64,000 bases of DNA. Source: Bradyrhizobium sp. CCBAU 53340 (lineage in GTDB: Bacteria > Pseudomonadota > Alphaproteobacteria > Rhizobiales > Xanthobacteraceae). The stretch lies in contig NZ_CP030055.1 in assembly GCF_015291645.1 (NCBI RefSeq), positions 1,302,001 through 1,366,000 on the forward strand. The letters are read 5' to 3'. Positions within the stretch are counted from its first letter, which is position 1, and the number at the start of each line of letters is the position of its first letter. A program made the position numbers and the translations under genes. The notes beneath the pieces are model-generated. The model was not told the origin of the DNA. It searched no databases and was given only the letters and a program-made list of their open reading frames with translations. Below, one piece after another: positions 25,038 through 35,689 of the stretch.

Positions 25038-26120
25038 ATGTCAGACGACGACAATGCTCCGATTTCCGCGCGTGCGGCAAAGCAGCTCTTTGCCGAGCTG
25101 AGACACGCGCCCGCGCTGGTGCTCGCGGTCTCCGGCGGGCCGGACTCGGTCGCGCTGATGTGGCTCGCAGCGCGCTGGCGCCGCAGCCTTGCCCGCGGCC
25201 CGCAGCTCACCGTCGTCACCGTCGATCATGGCCTGCGCAAGGAGGCCGCGCGCGAGGCGCGCGAGGTCAAGCGGCTCGCGACCGAGCTTGGCTTGACGCA
25301 CCGGACGCTGCGCTGGCGCGGCGCAAAGCCGACAAGAGGTTTGCCCGCCGCGGCGCGCGAGGCCCGCTATCGCCTGCTGGCGCAAGCCGCGCGCTCCGTC
25401 GGCGCAAGCCATGTGCTGACGGCGCACACGCGCGACGACCAGGCCGAGACGGTGCTGATGCGGCTGTTCCGCGGCAGCGGCATCGCCGGGCTGTCGGCGA
25501 TGGCGCGGCTGTCGCGGCGCGATGGCCTCGTGCTGGCGCGTCCGCTGCTCGATGTCCCGAAATCGCAGCTCATCGCGACGCTGAAGCGGGCCAGGATCGG
25601 CTTTGCCGAGGATCCCACCAACCGCGACGCGGCCTACACGCGGCCGCGGCTTCGCGCGCTGTTGCCGCAGCTCGCGAGCGAAGGCGGCGATGCCCGCACG
25701 CTGGTGCGGCTCTCGGCGCGGCTCGCCCGGGCGAACGCGGCGATCGAGATCCTGAGCGACGGCGCCGAGCGCTTCCTGCGTTTGCGCGATCGCGGCCAAC
25801 AGCCGCAACCCGGCGTTCGCAGCTTCGAGGCTAGCGCCTTCGCCAGCCTGCCCGAAGAAGTCCGGCTGCGGCTCCTGCTGCGAGCCATCGACGCGCTAGG
25901 CCACGAAGGGCCGGCGGAACTCGGCAAGGCCGAGACCCTGCTGGCCACGCTCGATCAAGCTATGAATCAGACCCTCACCGCGAGCCCCCGCGCAGCCGCA
26001 AATGGCCGCGCCATCCTGAAGCAGACCCTTGCGGGAGCCTTGATCAGCCTTGCCGGGGGGCGTATCCACATCGCGCCTGCGCCAGTCCGGCGCTCCCAAG
26101 GGAGCCGGAAGGGCGGATGA
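25038..26120 (+). CDS. tilS: TilS, tRNA(Ile)-lysidine synthetase
   Basis: 360 residues. The PP-loop SGGPDS (about residue 33) binds ATP; VVTVDHGLRKEA and HTRDDQAETVLMRLFRGSGI are the conserved core, and AEDPTNRDAAYTRPRLR follows. It converts C34 of the AUA-reading tRNA to lysidine, an essential step. The ATG at 25038 is chosen over a GTG at 25008. The gene lies 74 bases after cpoB and before ftsH, the usual alphaproteobacterial order. Confidence 0.94.
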   Translation: MSDDDNAPISARAAKQLFAELRHAPALVLAVSGGPDSVALMWLAARWRRSLARGPQLTVVTVDHGLRKEAAREAREVKRLATELGLTHRTLRWRGAKPTRGLPAAAREARYRLLAQAARSVGASHVLTAHTRDDQAETVLMRLFRGSGIAGLSAMARLSRRDGLVLARPLLDVPKSQLIATLKRARIGFAEDPTNRDAAYTRPRLRALLPQLASEGGDARTLVRLSARLARANAAIEILSDGAERFLRLRDRGQQPQPGVRSFEASAFASLPEEVRLRLLLRAIDALGHEGPAELGKAETLLATLDQAMNQTLTASPRAAANGRAILKQTLAGALISLAGGRIHIAPAPVRRSQGSRKGG

Positions 26121-26256
26121 GGGCGGATCATGACACCGGCCGTTTCCGCGCGCCATTGTCAGGACACCTTAACCAGGCAGGAAAAACCCCGGTTAGGTCG
26201 CCATTATTTCAGCGGGAATCGCCCTAAGATGGGCTAAATAGTCCCATCTCGTTCCC

Positions 26257-26287
26257 TTGGCAGCGAGCGGGGCGGCACCTAAATTGT
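26257..26287 (+). promoter_or_regulatory. Possible RpoH (heat-shock) promoter of ftsH
   Basis: CTTG (26257-26260), 18 bases, then CCTAAATTG (26279-26287). This resembles the alphaproteobacterial RpoH pattern CTTG-N17/18-CYTATNT with one change in the -10. ftsH is a common heat-shock gene. Confidence 0.4.
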
Positions 26288-26374
26288 ATGCGTCTAACGA
26301 TGAGGATTCCTTGGGGATTTCCTCGTAGAGCCCAAGGATGAGGCCGCGATCCGCGCGACCACGAAGGAAGATCG

Positions 26375-28300
<1,926 letters not shown>

Positions 28301-28312
28301 CGGTCACCTGCC

Positions 28313-28732
28313 ATGGCCGGATATTCCGGCAAACCTGTTGTGCAGAAGCTCGGCATCAAGCCGGGCTTTTGTATTTTCGTGGACGGGCTTGCGATTGCCT
28401 ATGACGACGTCGTCGGCGAATTGCCCGACGGCGTGCGGATCGCAAAGGCCGCCAAGCCTCCGCTCGACATGGTGCATGTGTTCGCAGCCGAGGCCAAAGG
28501 CCTCGCTGCAAAGCTGCGCAGCTACCGCAACGCGATCGCGCCCGACGGGATGATCTGGGCATCGTGGCCGAAGAAGGCGTCCGGCATCACGACCGATGTC
28601 ACCGAAGCGCTGGTGCGCGAAACCGCGCTGGCGAACGGCCTCGTCGACATCAAGATCTGCGCCGTCAACGACATCTGGTCCGGCCTCAAGCTCGTGATCC
28701 CCGTGAAGGATCGGGCGAAAGCCGCGAGATAA
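28313..28732 (+). CDS. DUF3052 family protein
   Basis: 139 residues: MAGYSGKPVVQKLGIKPGF opens the family signature, then VVGELPDGVRIAKAAKPPLD, IAPDGMIWASWPKKASG (central motif) and LVDIKICAVNDIWSGLKLVI. These small cytosolic proteins have no known activity. Being 12 bases after ftsH, it is probably the second gene of the same transcript. Confidence 0.85.
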   Translation: MAGYSGKPVVQKLGIKPGFCIFVDGLAIAYDDVVGELPDGVRIAKAAKPPLDMVHVFAAEAKGLAAKLRSYRNAIAPDGMIWASWPKKASGITTDVTEALVRETALANGLVDIKICAVNDIWSGLKLVIPVKDRAKAAR

Positions 28733-28743
28733 CGGCGGTCCCC

Positions 28744-28824
28744 CGTCATTGCGAGCGCAGCGAAGCAATCCATAAATGCGTCCGCGGAAAGGCTCTGGAT
28801 TGCTTCGCTGCGCTCGCAATGACG
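28744..28824. repeat. 29-bp inverted repeat, CGTCATTGCGAGCG family
   Basis: Arms 28744-28772 and 28796-28824 are perfect inverse complements. The first 29 bases equal those of the element at 4985-5064; the loops differ in sequence and length. Confidence 0.9.
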
Positions 28825-28861
28825 TCGTGGATGCACTTGCGCTCGCAACAAAGGCAGTCTC

Positions 28862-29016
28862 GTAGGGTGGGCAAAGGCGCTCTTGCGCCGTTCCCACAAT
28901 ACGATCTGGTGCCCCGGACGCTACAGAGCGGGGCCCATGTCTCCGCATCCCGCGTGTCGCTTCCCGGGTCCCGGCTCTGCGCCGCAACGTTGCACGTTGC
29001 AGCGCGTCCGGGACAC
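28862..29016. repeat. Two further short repeats
   Basis: GTAGGGTGGGCAAAGG (from 28862) belongs to the family seen at 4002-4090 and 34064-34094. A second unit has near-perfect inverted ends GTGCCCCGGACGC (28909-28921) and GCGTCCGGGACAC (29004-29016). Together with the preceding element they fill the space between two convergent genes. Confidence 0.65.
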
Positions 29017-29026
29017 GGAGTTTCCG

Positions 29027-29881
29027 TTACTTCGACGCATCTCGTCGCTCCAGAAACCGCAGCACATCCTCATTGAACTGCTCGGGATCCTGCAGGAACG
29101 AGAAGTGACTGACCGCCGGCTGGATCAGGAGGCCGGCGCCGGGAATGTTCGCGGCCATGAACTCGGTGTTGTCGCGCTTGATCGCCTCGTCATGGTCGCC
29201 ATCGACGATCCAGGTCGGGACCTTGATCGCGGCGAGATCCGTGGCCGTCCATTTCGGCTGGCTCTCCCACATCTTGGTAATCTCGGCGACGAAGCCCTGA
29301 TATTCGGTCGGCGTTGGCGAGAGGCGCTTGTACTCATCGCCGGCCCGCGCGATGTAGGCGTTGAAGACGTCGCTCGAGGCGATATCCGCAACGCCCGACG
29401 GATCCGAGTTCGCCGCGAAGGCGAACAGCCTGCTGACCCGCTCCGGGTGCTTCATGGCGATGTCGAGGCCGATGATCGCCCCGTCGCTCCAGCCCACGAT
29501 CGCGGCCTTTTTGATCTTGAGATGATCGAGCAGGGCGACCACGTCGGAAGCCATCAGGTCGTAGCCATAAGGCTCCTGATTGCGGCTGCTGCGGCCATGG
29601 CCGCGGCTGTCCATGACGATGACCTGATAGTGCCGCTGCAGCGCGCGGACCTGATGGCCCCAGTAGTTGGAATTGGCGAGACCGCCATGCAGCAGGACCA
29701 CCGGTTCGCCGTGGCCGAACACGGCGTACCAGACCTTGATGCCGTTGACGGGCGCGAAGCCGCTCTGCACCGCTTTGGGCAAGGTCGGCGTCGGCGGCAG
29801 GTTCATCCACCGCGGCGCCGCATGCGCCGCACCGAGTGAGACCATCACGAGAAATGCGACGACGACATTGCGAAGCGGCAT
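29027..29881 (-). CDS. Exported alpha/beta hydrolase
   Basis: 284 residues with a signal peptide (MPLRNVVVAFLVMVSLGAAHA). Oxyanion region VVLLHGGLANSNYWG, nucleophile elbow GWSDG, acid within VDGDHDE and His in AVSHFSF make a complete triad. MDSRGHGRSSRN is typical of the esterase/epoxide-hydrolase-like branch. Substrate unknown. The ATG at 29881 opens the signal peptide; an upstream in-frame start at 29911 is less likely. Confidence 0.88.
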   Translation of the reverse strand: MPLRNVVVAFLVMVSLGAAHAAPRWMNLPPTPTLPKAVQSGFAPVNGIKVWYAVFGHGEPVVLLHGGLANSNYWGHQVRALQRHYQVIVMDSRGHGRSSRNQEPYGYDLMASDVVALLDHLKIKKAAIVGWSDGAIIGLDIAMKHPERVSRLFAFAANSDPSGVADIASSDVFNAYIARAGDEYKRLSPTPTEYQGFVAEITKMWESQPKWTATDLAAIKVPTWIVDGDHDEAIKRDNTEFMAANIPGAGLLIQPAVSHFSFLQDPEQFNEDVLRFLERRDASK

Positions 29882-29968
29882 GGTATGCTTTCCTGTTCGA
29901 CCACGGACCATTAGCGCATGACAAAGGCATAAGGTTGGACAAGCCGCCGCGTTCCGGCGATGCCTTGC

Positions 29969-30298
29969 TCAGGAGGCGAGACGAAGCCAGACGTCGCGGC
30001 TCGCCAGCGTCCCATCGGGCGTGGCGATCTCCATGTCCACGACATGCAGGGAGCCTGGCTCGTCTCCGTAGATGTATTTGAGGTGCCATATCAGCCCCAG
30101 GTCCGGCGTGATGACGAAGTCGTCGAGCCCATCGGTTATCGCCCGAACGGCCTCGCGGTGCGTCAGCGGCGCCGAAAACATCGCATCGATCAGATTGGCG
30201 AGGCTCATGCCTTCGACCAGCATCATCCGCGCGATGTCGTCACCATGGACGTGGCGGAGCGCTGAGACGATGACGGCGATGGCGTCCGGATTCTTCAT
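29969..30298 (-). CDS. Hypothetical soluble protein
   Basis: 109 residues from MKNPDAIAVIVSALRHVHGD; an upstream ATG at 30346 adds a disordered head. Features are a helical N-terminal half (DDIARMMLVEGMSLANLIDA) and a beta-rich end (IWHLKYIYGDEPGSLHVVDM). No signal peptide or membrane segment; family not recognised. Confidence 0.5.
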   Translation of the reverse strand: MKNPDAIAVIVSALRHVHGDDIARMMLVEGMSLANLIDAMFSAPLTHREAVRAITDGLDDFVITPDLGLIWHLKYIYGDEPGSLHVVDMEIATPDGTLASRDVWLRLAS

Positions 30299-30393
30299 GA
30301 CACGGTCTGCGTCGGGGCCATTTGCCTCGCCCCGATCCGGCTGCATTGAACTGCGTCAGACGCCAGGAGACAAGTCTGCTTGACGGGTCGTCC

Positions 30394-31881
30394 TCACTTC
30401 CCCGGTGCCGAGGCCTGCTGATCGTCCCGTACATCGTCCCGCACATGGACCACCGCGATCTTGTCGGCATAGGCTCGCTTCCAGCCCTTGATTTGATCCA
30501 GCATCTGTGCCGCCGGAGAATCAACCGTGAGCAGGGTCGCGTCGATCTTGTTCTCGTCGAGCATGCGCAACAGGCCTGACACATCGCGGCCGTCTTCGGC
30601 TGCGAAATAGTCCATCAGGAATTTTTCGCCGTAGAGCTCCGACCGCCCGTCGACGAACGGGTTGAGGTCGCGAACGATGAGATAGCCGCCGAAACCGTAG
30701 GAATTGAAGATGCGCGCGGCCTTGCGCTCGATCAGCGCGTCGACCGCGGCAACCGGCGTCTGCGCCGTGGAGAATTGGAAGGCATGACGGCCGGCAAAAG
30801 TCGCGGTCGCGCTTGCAGTCGCGAGCATGATCGCGGTCGCGGCCAAGGCGGCCGGGGCGCCAGGCGCCATCCGCAGGCCACGCGGCGCATCCGCGGCGGG
30901 CCTGATCCAGCCGCTCAACGGCTGCGCCAGCACCAACGGGACGAGCACGCCGAAGGTCTCGATGCTGCGGACATGCGCCAGCGCCATCCAGGTGGTGCTG
31001 AGAATCAGCAGCACCCGCGGCGGTGACAGCGACAGGCCGCGCGTCAGCGCAAGGCCGAGCAGTCCGAGCAGCGCGCCCGCGAACGGGCTGAAGGAACTGA
31101 AATCGGCCGGCCGCCATTCGGCGATGACGGAGAACGACTTGCCGAGGCTGAGGATGCGCGCCGCGCCGAGCAGGGTGTCGATGCCATAGGGCGTGCAACA
31201 GCTCGCAGCGAGCGCGCCAAGGCCGAACGCGGCCCATTGCATCGCGAGCGTCAGCCGGTGCGCCGGCGCGGCGCGCCAGAGCGCTTCAAGGCCGATCGTG
31301 CCGATCAAGGCAAGCCCGAGCACGAAGCCGCCGTGAAGATTGGCCCATAGCGCCATCAGCGGCAGCAGCAGGAAGGACGGCGCGCGGCCACGGTCGGCCG
31401 CTCCCATCAGGGCCGCGCTCCAGGCGACCATGACCGGCAGCGCCAGCACATGCGGACGGGCCAGCAGATGCGGCGCGGCGAGCGTCATCGCCAGCAGGCA
31501 GAACACCAGCGCGTAAGGCAGATCGAGATGCCGTTGCAGGAAGGTCAGCAGCAATGCCATCGCGATTGCGATCGCAGCGGCGGTGAGCACGACCGGCCCG
31601 GCCCAGCCCCACCAGGCAAAGGTCGTCGCGAACAGCACTTGCGACAGCCAGGAGGTCGAGAGCCAGACCTCGCCCTGGCGCGTCAGGGAGTAAAAGTCGG
31701 TCCAGGGCACCGCGCGATGATCGAGGATCCATTGGCCGACCTTGATCTGCCAGAGTGTATCAGGGTCGTGCAGCAGGCTGTCGCCGCTCACCAGCAGCAG
31801 CAGGAAAGCGGCGGCCGCGACGCAGAGCGGCGCCAGATTGCGCTGGGGCCGCGTGACCGCAAGACTGGCGGCGATGGTCAT
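30394..31881 (-). CDS. Polytopic membrane protein A, GT-C-like, function unknown
   Basis: 495 residues from ATG at 31881, ten bases after the stop of the paralogue. Features: an extracytoplasmic loop with LLHDPDTLWQIKVGQWILDH and WTDFYSLTRQGEVWLSTSWL, about ten membrane helices including LWANLHGGFVLGLALIG, and a C-terminal soluble domain (GGYLIVRDLNPFVDGRSELY, then MLDENKIDATLLTVDSPAAQ). The D-x-D-x-x-W block in the first outer loop and the FVDGR tail resemble a widespread family of GT-C-like membrane proteins, so a lipid-linked sugar transferase is possible but unproven. Confidence 0.7.
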   Translation of the reverse strand: MTIAASLAVTRPQRNLAPLCVAAAAFLLLLVSGDSLLHDPDTLWQIKVGQWILDHRAVPWTDFYSLTRQGEVWLSTSWLSQVLFATTFAWWGWAGPVVLTAAAIAIAMALLLTFLQRHLDLPYALVFCLLAMTLAAPHLLARPHVLALPVMVAWSAALMGAADRGRAPSFLLLPLMALWANLHGGFVLGLALIGTIGLEALWRAAPAHRLTLAMQWAAFGLGALAASCCTPYGIDTLLGAARILSLGKSFSVIAEWRPADFSSFSPFAGALLGLLGLALTRGLSLSPPRVLLILSTTWMALAHVRSIETFGVLVPLVLAQPLSGWIRPAADAPRGLRMAPGAPAALAATAIMLATASATATFAGRHAFQFSTAQTPVAAVDALIERKAARIFNSYGFGGYLIVRDLNPFVDGRSELYGEKFLMDYFAAEDGRDVSGLLRMLDENKIDATLLTVDSPAAQMLDQIKGWKRAYADKIAVVHVRDDVRDDQQASAPGK

Positions 31882-31891
31882 GAGGCGATGC

Positions 31892-33379
31892 TCAAGGTTT
31901 GGCCGGCGCCGCCGCGCCGGCCTGATCATCGCGCACATGGATCACCGCGATGTTGTCGCCATAGAGCCGCTTCCAGCCCTTGATGTGATCGAGCACCTGG
32001 GCGGCGGGACTGTCGGCGACCAGCAGGGTGGCATCGATCTTGTACTCTTCGAGCAGCCGCGTCAGGTTGTCGAGCTTCTTGACTTCGATCGCCTTGAAGA
32101 AGTCCATCACGAACTTCTCGCCGTAGAGCTCGGCGCGGCCGTCGACGAAGACAGGAATGTCGCGCGAGATCAGATAGCCGCCGAACTGGTAGGCGTTGAA
32201 GATGCGCTGCGCCTTGCGCTGCTGGAGCAGGTCGACCGCGGCCACTGGCGTCTGGTCCATCGTGAAGGTGAAGCGGTGATGCGACATGTAGATCGAGGTC
32301 GAGGTCCAGGCCGCGGCTGCGATCATCAGCGCCCCCATCGCCGTGACGTAGCGCGCAGCCGCGCTCTCGGTGCCATCGGCGAGTTGCGGCAGCGGTGAGT
32401 TCTCGCCGAGCGGCTTAGCCAGCGCCAGCGGCACCAGGAAGGCAAAGGCCTCGATGCTCCTGACATGGGTGAGCCCCATCCAGGTGAACAGCAGGATCAG
32501 CAGGATGCGCGGCGGCGACAGCGTCAGACCGCGAAACAGCCCGATCGCGATGAGGCCGAGGATCGCGCCTTCGAAGGCGGAGAAGGAGGCGAAATTCGCC
32601 GGCATCCATTCCGAGATGACCGACAGCAGCTCGCCGAGATTGAGGATGTTCGTCGCGCCCAGCAGCGTGCGCCAGCCATAGGGCGTCACGCAGGCCGCCA
32701 GCATCGCGGCGACGCCGAACAGGAACCAGCGCGCGAGCAGCCGGATCTGCTTGTCGGACTCGAGCGTCCAGATCGCTTCAATGGCCATCGGGCCGATCAG
32801 CGCGAGGCCGAGCACGAAGCCGCCATGCAAATTCGCCCACAGCGACATCAGCGGCAGCCAGGCCCAGGATGGCGTCACCTTGCGATCGGCCGCATTCATC
32901 AGCACGCCGACCCACGCGATCATCACCGGCAGCGCCAGCATGTGCGGCCGCGCCAGGATATGGTGCAGCGACAGCACGACGGCCAGCATCGCGAACAGCA
33001 CCGAGCGCGGAATTTCGAGGTGGGCGTCGAGCAGGTAGACGAAGATCGCCGCTGATGCGGCGATCGCGAACGCGGTGAGGATCACCGGCCCGGCCCAGCC
33101 CCACTGCGTATAGGAAACCGCGAACAGAATCTGCGACAGCCAGGAGGTCGAGATCCACGGCTCGCCGGGGCGCGTGAAGGAATAGAAGTCGGTATAGGGC
33201 AGGGCCTGATGATCGAGAATCCACTGACCGATCTTGATCTGCCAGAACGAGTCGGAGTCCTGAAGCAGCGTGTCGCCGATCATAAGGAAGAAGAGGTAGG
33301 CGCCCGCGCCGACACACAACGGCACCAGTGCGCGGGCGCGGCTCTGCATCGCGACGCTGTTGGTGAAGGAAAGGGACAT
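31892..33379 (-). CDS. Polytopic membrane protein B, paralogue of A
   Basis: 495 residues, exactly the same length as the gene downstream, starting MSLSFTNSVAMQSRARALVP. It shares long identical blocks with it, among them QWGWAGPV versus WWGWAGPV, WANLHGGFVLGLALIG and FVDGRAELYGEKF. The outer loop reads LLQDSDSFWQIKIGQWILDH. The pair arose by tandem duplication and lies in one operon (10-base gap). Function unknown, likely in envelope glycan assembly if the GT-C resemblance is real. Confidence 0.7.
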   Translation of the reverse strand: MSLSFTNSVAMQSRARALVPLCVGAGAYLFFLMIGDTLLQDSDSFWQIKIGQWILDHQALPYTDFYSFTRPGEPWISTSWLSQILFAVSYTQWGWAGPVILTAFAIAASAAIFVYLLDAHLEIPRSVLFAMLAVVLSLHHILARPHMLALPVMIAWVGVLMNAADRKVTPSWAWLPLMSLWANLHGGFVLGLALIGPMAIEAIWTLESDKQIRLLARWFLFGVAAMLAACVTPYGWRTLLGATNILNLGELLSVISEWMPANFASFSAFEGAILGLIAIGLFRGLTLSPPRILLILLFTWMGLTHVRSIEAFAFLVPLALAKPLGENSPLPQLADGTESAAARYVTAMGALMIAAAAWTSTSIYMSHHRFTFTMDQTPVAAVDLLQQRKAQRIFNAYQFGGYLISRDIPVFVDGRAELYGEKFVMDFFKAIEVKKLDNLTRLLEEYKIDATLLVADSPAAQVLDHIKGWKRLYGDNIAVIHVRDDQAGAAAPAKP

Positions 33380-33682
33380 GCCGCCTCGTCTTGTTCTTGA
33401 GTGTGTTGGCCGAGCGGGCGGCATTGGACCATGGCGGTCATAACTTCCAGTAAATCGGCGGATCCTGAGCGTCTGGCGCGGCTCTGTATCGGCGCAATTT
33501 AACCGATTGTTTTCAATTTCGGTTTACCATCGGCGAATACACGCAAACAGTTCCGTGTTTAAGCAGTCGAGTTAACTGCGGCGCAATTCTTTACCCGTAG
33601 GTTCGGTTCCATGGTCGGGCGGCGCTGGGAAGCCGAAAAGACCAGACCACTTGAAGCCACGTGTACCCTTTGGGAGCAGTTT

Positions 33683-33847
33683 ATGAAGAACCTCGTTTCG
33701 CGTTTCGTGAAGGATGAATCCGGCGCCACCGCCATTGAATACGGCCTGATCGCCGCCGGCATCGCGCTGGCCATCATCACCGTCGTCAACAACCTCGGCA
33801 CCACGCTGAACACCAAGTTCGGCTCGATCTCGTCCAGCCTCAAGTAA
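33683..33847 (+). CDS. Flp family type IVb pilin
   Basis: 54 residues. MKNLVSRFVKDESGATAIEY is the short leader plus the G/A-TAIEYGLIA processing and helix motif of Flp pilins, with the conserved Glu and Tyr after the cleavage site. A hydrophobic helix and NLGTTLNTKFGSISSSL follow. Such pilins are cut by a TadV/CpaA-type peptidase and assembled by a Tad apparatus; no tad/cpa genes are in the window, so this is an orphan pilin gene. GGGAG stands 8 bases before the ATG, and a strong terminator follows. Confidence 0.93.
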   Translation: MKNLVSRFVKDESGATAIEYGLIAAGIALAIITVVNNLGTTLNTKFGSISSSLK

Positions 33848-33868
33848 GCTGAGACGAATCCAGAGTTC

Positions 33869-33905
33869 AGAGAGCCCCGTCCTCGGACGGGGCTCTCTTC
33901 GTTTT
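33869..33905 (+). terminator. Terminator after the pilin gene
   Basis: AGAGAGCCCCGTCC (33869-33882) pairs with GGACGGGGCTCTCT (33885-33898), followed by TCGTTTT. A strong, isolated Rho-independent terminator. Confidence 0.93.
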
Positions 33906-34293
33906 GGGCGCGGGATCATCGGCATACGCGCCTATCGTCCCGTCACCCCGCGCAATGGCGAAGCCATTGTCGCTGGAGGTGCCCGCCTCTTCGGCGAGCC
34001 TCGATGGGCGACGGGATCGAAAAGCGCATTGTTGAACGAGTCGCGACCAAACGGCGAGCTCTCGTAGGGTGGGCAAAGCGAAGCGTGCCCACGACTTGTC
34101 ACCATGAACGGAGGTGCTGGTGGCCACGACGCCACGCGCCTTCGCCTGCTGACGCTTTTCGTTTGACGAGATGAAAACGACAGCTGGCCAGCCGGACTTC
34201 GGTCCGTAGATTCAATCAATCTGCCTCGTTGCCGCCCGTTCCGGAAATTGCCATTCTCCGATCGGCTCCTTGCAACGGAAGGCTATCAATCCC
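33906..34293. other. Gap with a short repeat, no gene seen
   Basis: About 390 bases between the pilin terminator and the phosphoesterase gene. GTAGGGTGGGCAAAGCG (from 34064) pairs loosely with the following CGTGCCCAC, a third copy of the repeat family at 4002-4090 and 28862. No convincing gene or promoter. Confidence 0.55.
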
Positions 34294-35655
34294 GTGAAAA
34301 ACTCCATCCCCGCGCTGCTGCCGCGCGGCGAAGGTCACCAGTTTCTGCTCTACGGCGACTCCTGTTCGGGCGTTCCCGGCGCATTGCACGAAAAAACCTT
34401 CGGCGCGGTCAACGCAGTCGTTCAGCGCCTGAGCCCGCAGCCTGAATTCATTGTCTTCCCGGGTGATGAAATCATCGGCCTGACGCCGGATGAGGACGCG
34501 CTGCGCGCGCAGTGGCGATATTGGTTCGAAATGGAAATGGCATGGCTCGACCGTGCAACCATCCCGATGTGGCACACGACCGGCAACCACACGACCTACG
34601 ATGTGATGAGCGAGACGGTGTTTCGCGCTGTCCTGGACCTGCCGGATAACGGGCCGCCCGGACAGTCCGGCCTGTCATACTTCGTGCGGCGCGGCGACCT
34701 CCTGATGGTGTTCGTCAACACGCTCTGGAGCGGCCTTGGTGGCGAGGGACATGTCGAGATCGGATGGCTCGAAGCGACGCTGAAAGCACATCGCGATGTC
34801 AGGCACAAGCTCGTCATCGGCCATCACCCGGTCTTCCCGGTCAACGGTTTTTCCGGCGCTTATCAACGCGAGATCGGCCCCGAATATGCAGGCCCGTTCT
34901 GGAACATCCTGGTGAACGAAAACGTGCTGGCCTACGTGTGCAGTCACATCCTGGCCTTCGACGTGCAGGCGCACAGCGGCGTCCTTCAAATCTGCACCGC
35001 AGGAGCTGGAACGGCGCACAGGATGCCGGAAGGAGTCGAATACCTCCATTGCATCCAGGCGGCGCTTGACGCGCACGGCCTACGCTATCAGGTGCTCGAC
35101 AGCGACGGTGCGGTACGCGAGCGGCTGGAATGGCCGATCGCCAATCCTGATCCCGCGCAGTGGATGGAGCTGCCGCGCGGAGACGCGGATGCGCCCCTCA
35201 GCGGACATTTGCCGAGTGGACGCAGCATCGAGCTGAGACTGACAGGGCAGAGCGCGACGAGCGATGCAGCCGCGGCGCAGACGATCTTCACGGCTTTCGC
35301 ACCCGGTTCGATTGCCCCGTTCTGGCTTGGACTTCGTGGCCCTGCGCAAACCCTCACAGTGATCGTCGGCCGCGATCCCGGCCGCAGTCCGGCCTATTGG
35401 TTCGGACCTGATCTGGCCGCGGGCGCTCCATTCGATATTCATGTCGCGATCTATCCGGATATGGGACCTGGCGGTCTGCTCTACCGTCACCACGACAATG
35501 GCCGTTGGTCGTCTTTCAACGCGGCGACAGCGCGCGGGGTGGAACGGCTGTCGTGGCCCCACCGCTGGGCGGTTGGTCATGCACAGGGCGGTCCCGATGA
35601 CCGCCCTTTCAAAGGTGCCGCGCTGAGTGTTCAGATGGCGCAGATGCAGCGTTGA
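34294..35655 (+). CDS. Metallophosphoesterase with C-terminal beta domain
   Basis: 453 residues from GTG at 34294; a TTG at 34270 is the alternative and neither has a good ribosome-binding site. The calcineurin-like core has YGDSCSG, FPGDEIIG, TGNHTTYD and GHHPVFPV in order, the usual metal-ligand blocks, although the first block lacks the common D-x-H and the last His pair (CSHILAFDVQ) is altered. A C-terminal region of about 150 residues (WMELPRGDADAPLSGHLPSG onward) looks like a separate beta-rich module. Substrate unknown. It is convergent with the PAP2 gene. Confidence 0.78.
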   Translation: MKNSIPALLPRGEGHQFLLYGDSCSGVPGALHEKTFGAVNAVVQRLSPQPEFIVFPGDEIIGLTPDEDALRAQWRYWFEMEMAWLDRATIPMWHTTGNHTTYDVMSETVFRAVLDLPDNGPPGQSGLSYFVRRGDLLMVFVNTLWSGLGGEGHVEIGWLEATLKAHRDVRHKLVIGHHPVFPVNGFSGAYQREIGPEYAGPFWNILVNENVLAYVCSHILAFDVQAHSGVLQICTAGAGTAHRMPEGVEYLHCIQAALDAHGLRYQVLDSDGAVRERLEWPIANPDPAQWMELPRGDADAPLSGHLPSGRSIELRLTGQSATSDAAAAQTIFTAFAPGSIAPFWLGLRGPAQTLTVIVGRDPGRSPAYWFGPDLAAGAPFDIHVAIYPDMGPGGLLYRHHDNGRWSSFNAATARGVERLSWPHRWAVGHAQGGPDDRPFKGAALSVQMAQMQR

Positions 35656-35689
35656 ATTGGATGGCGCGTCGGATGGTCCTATCGCGCTG

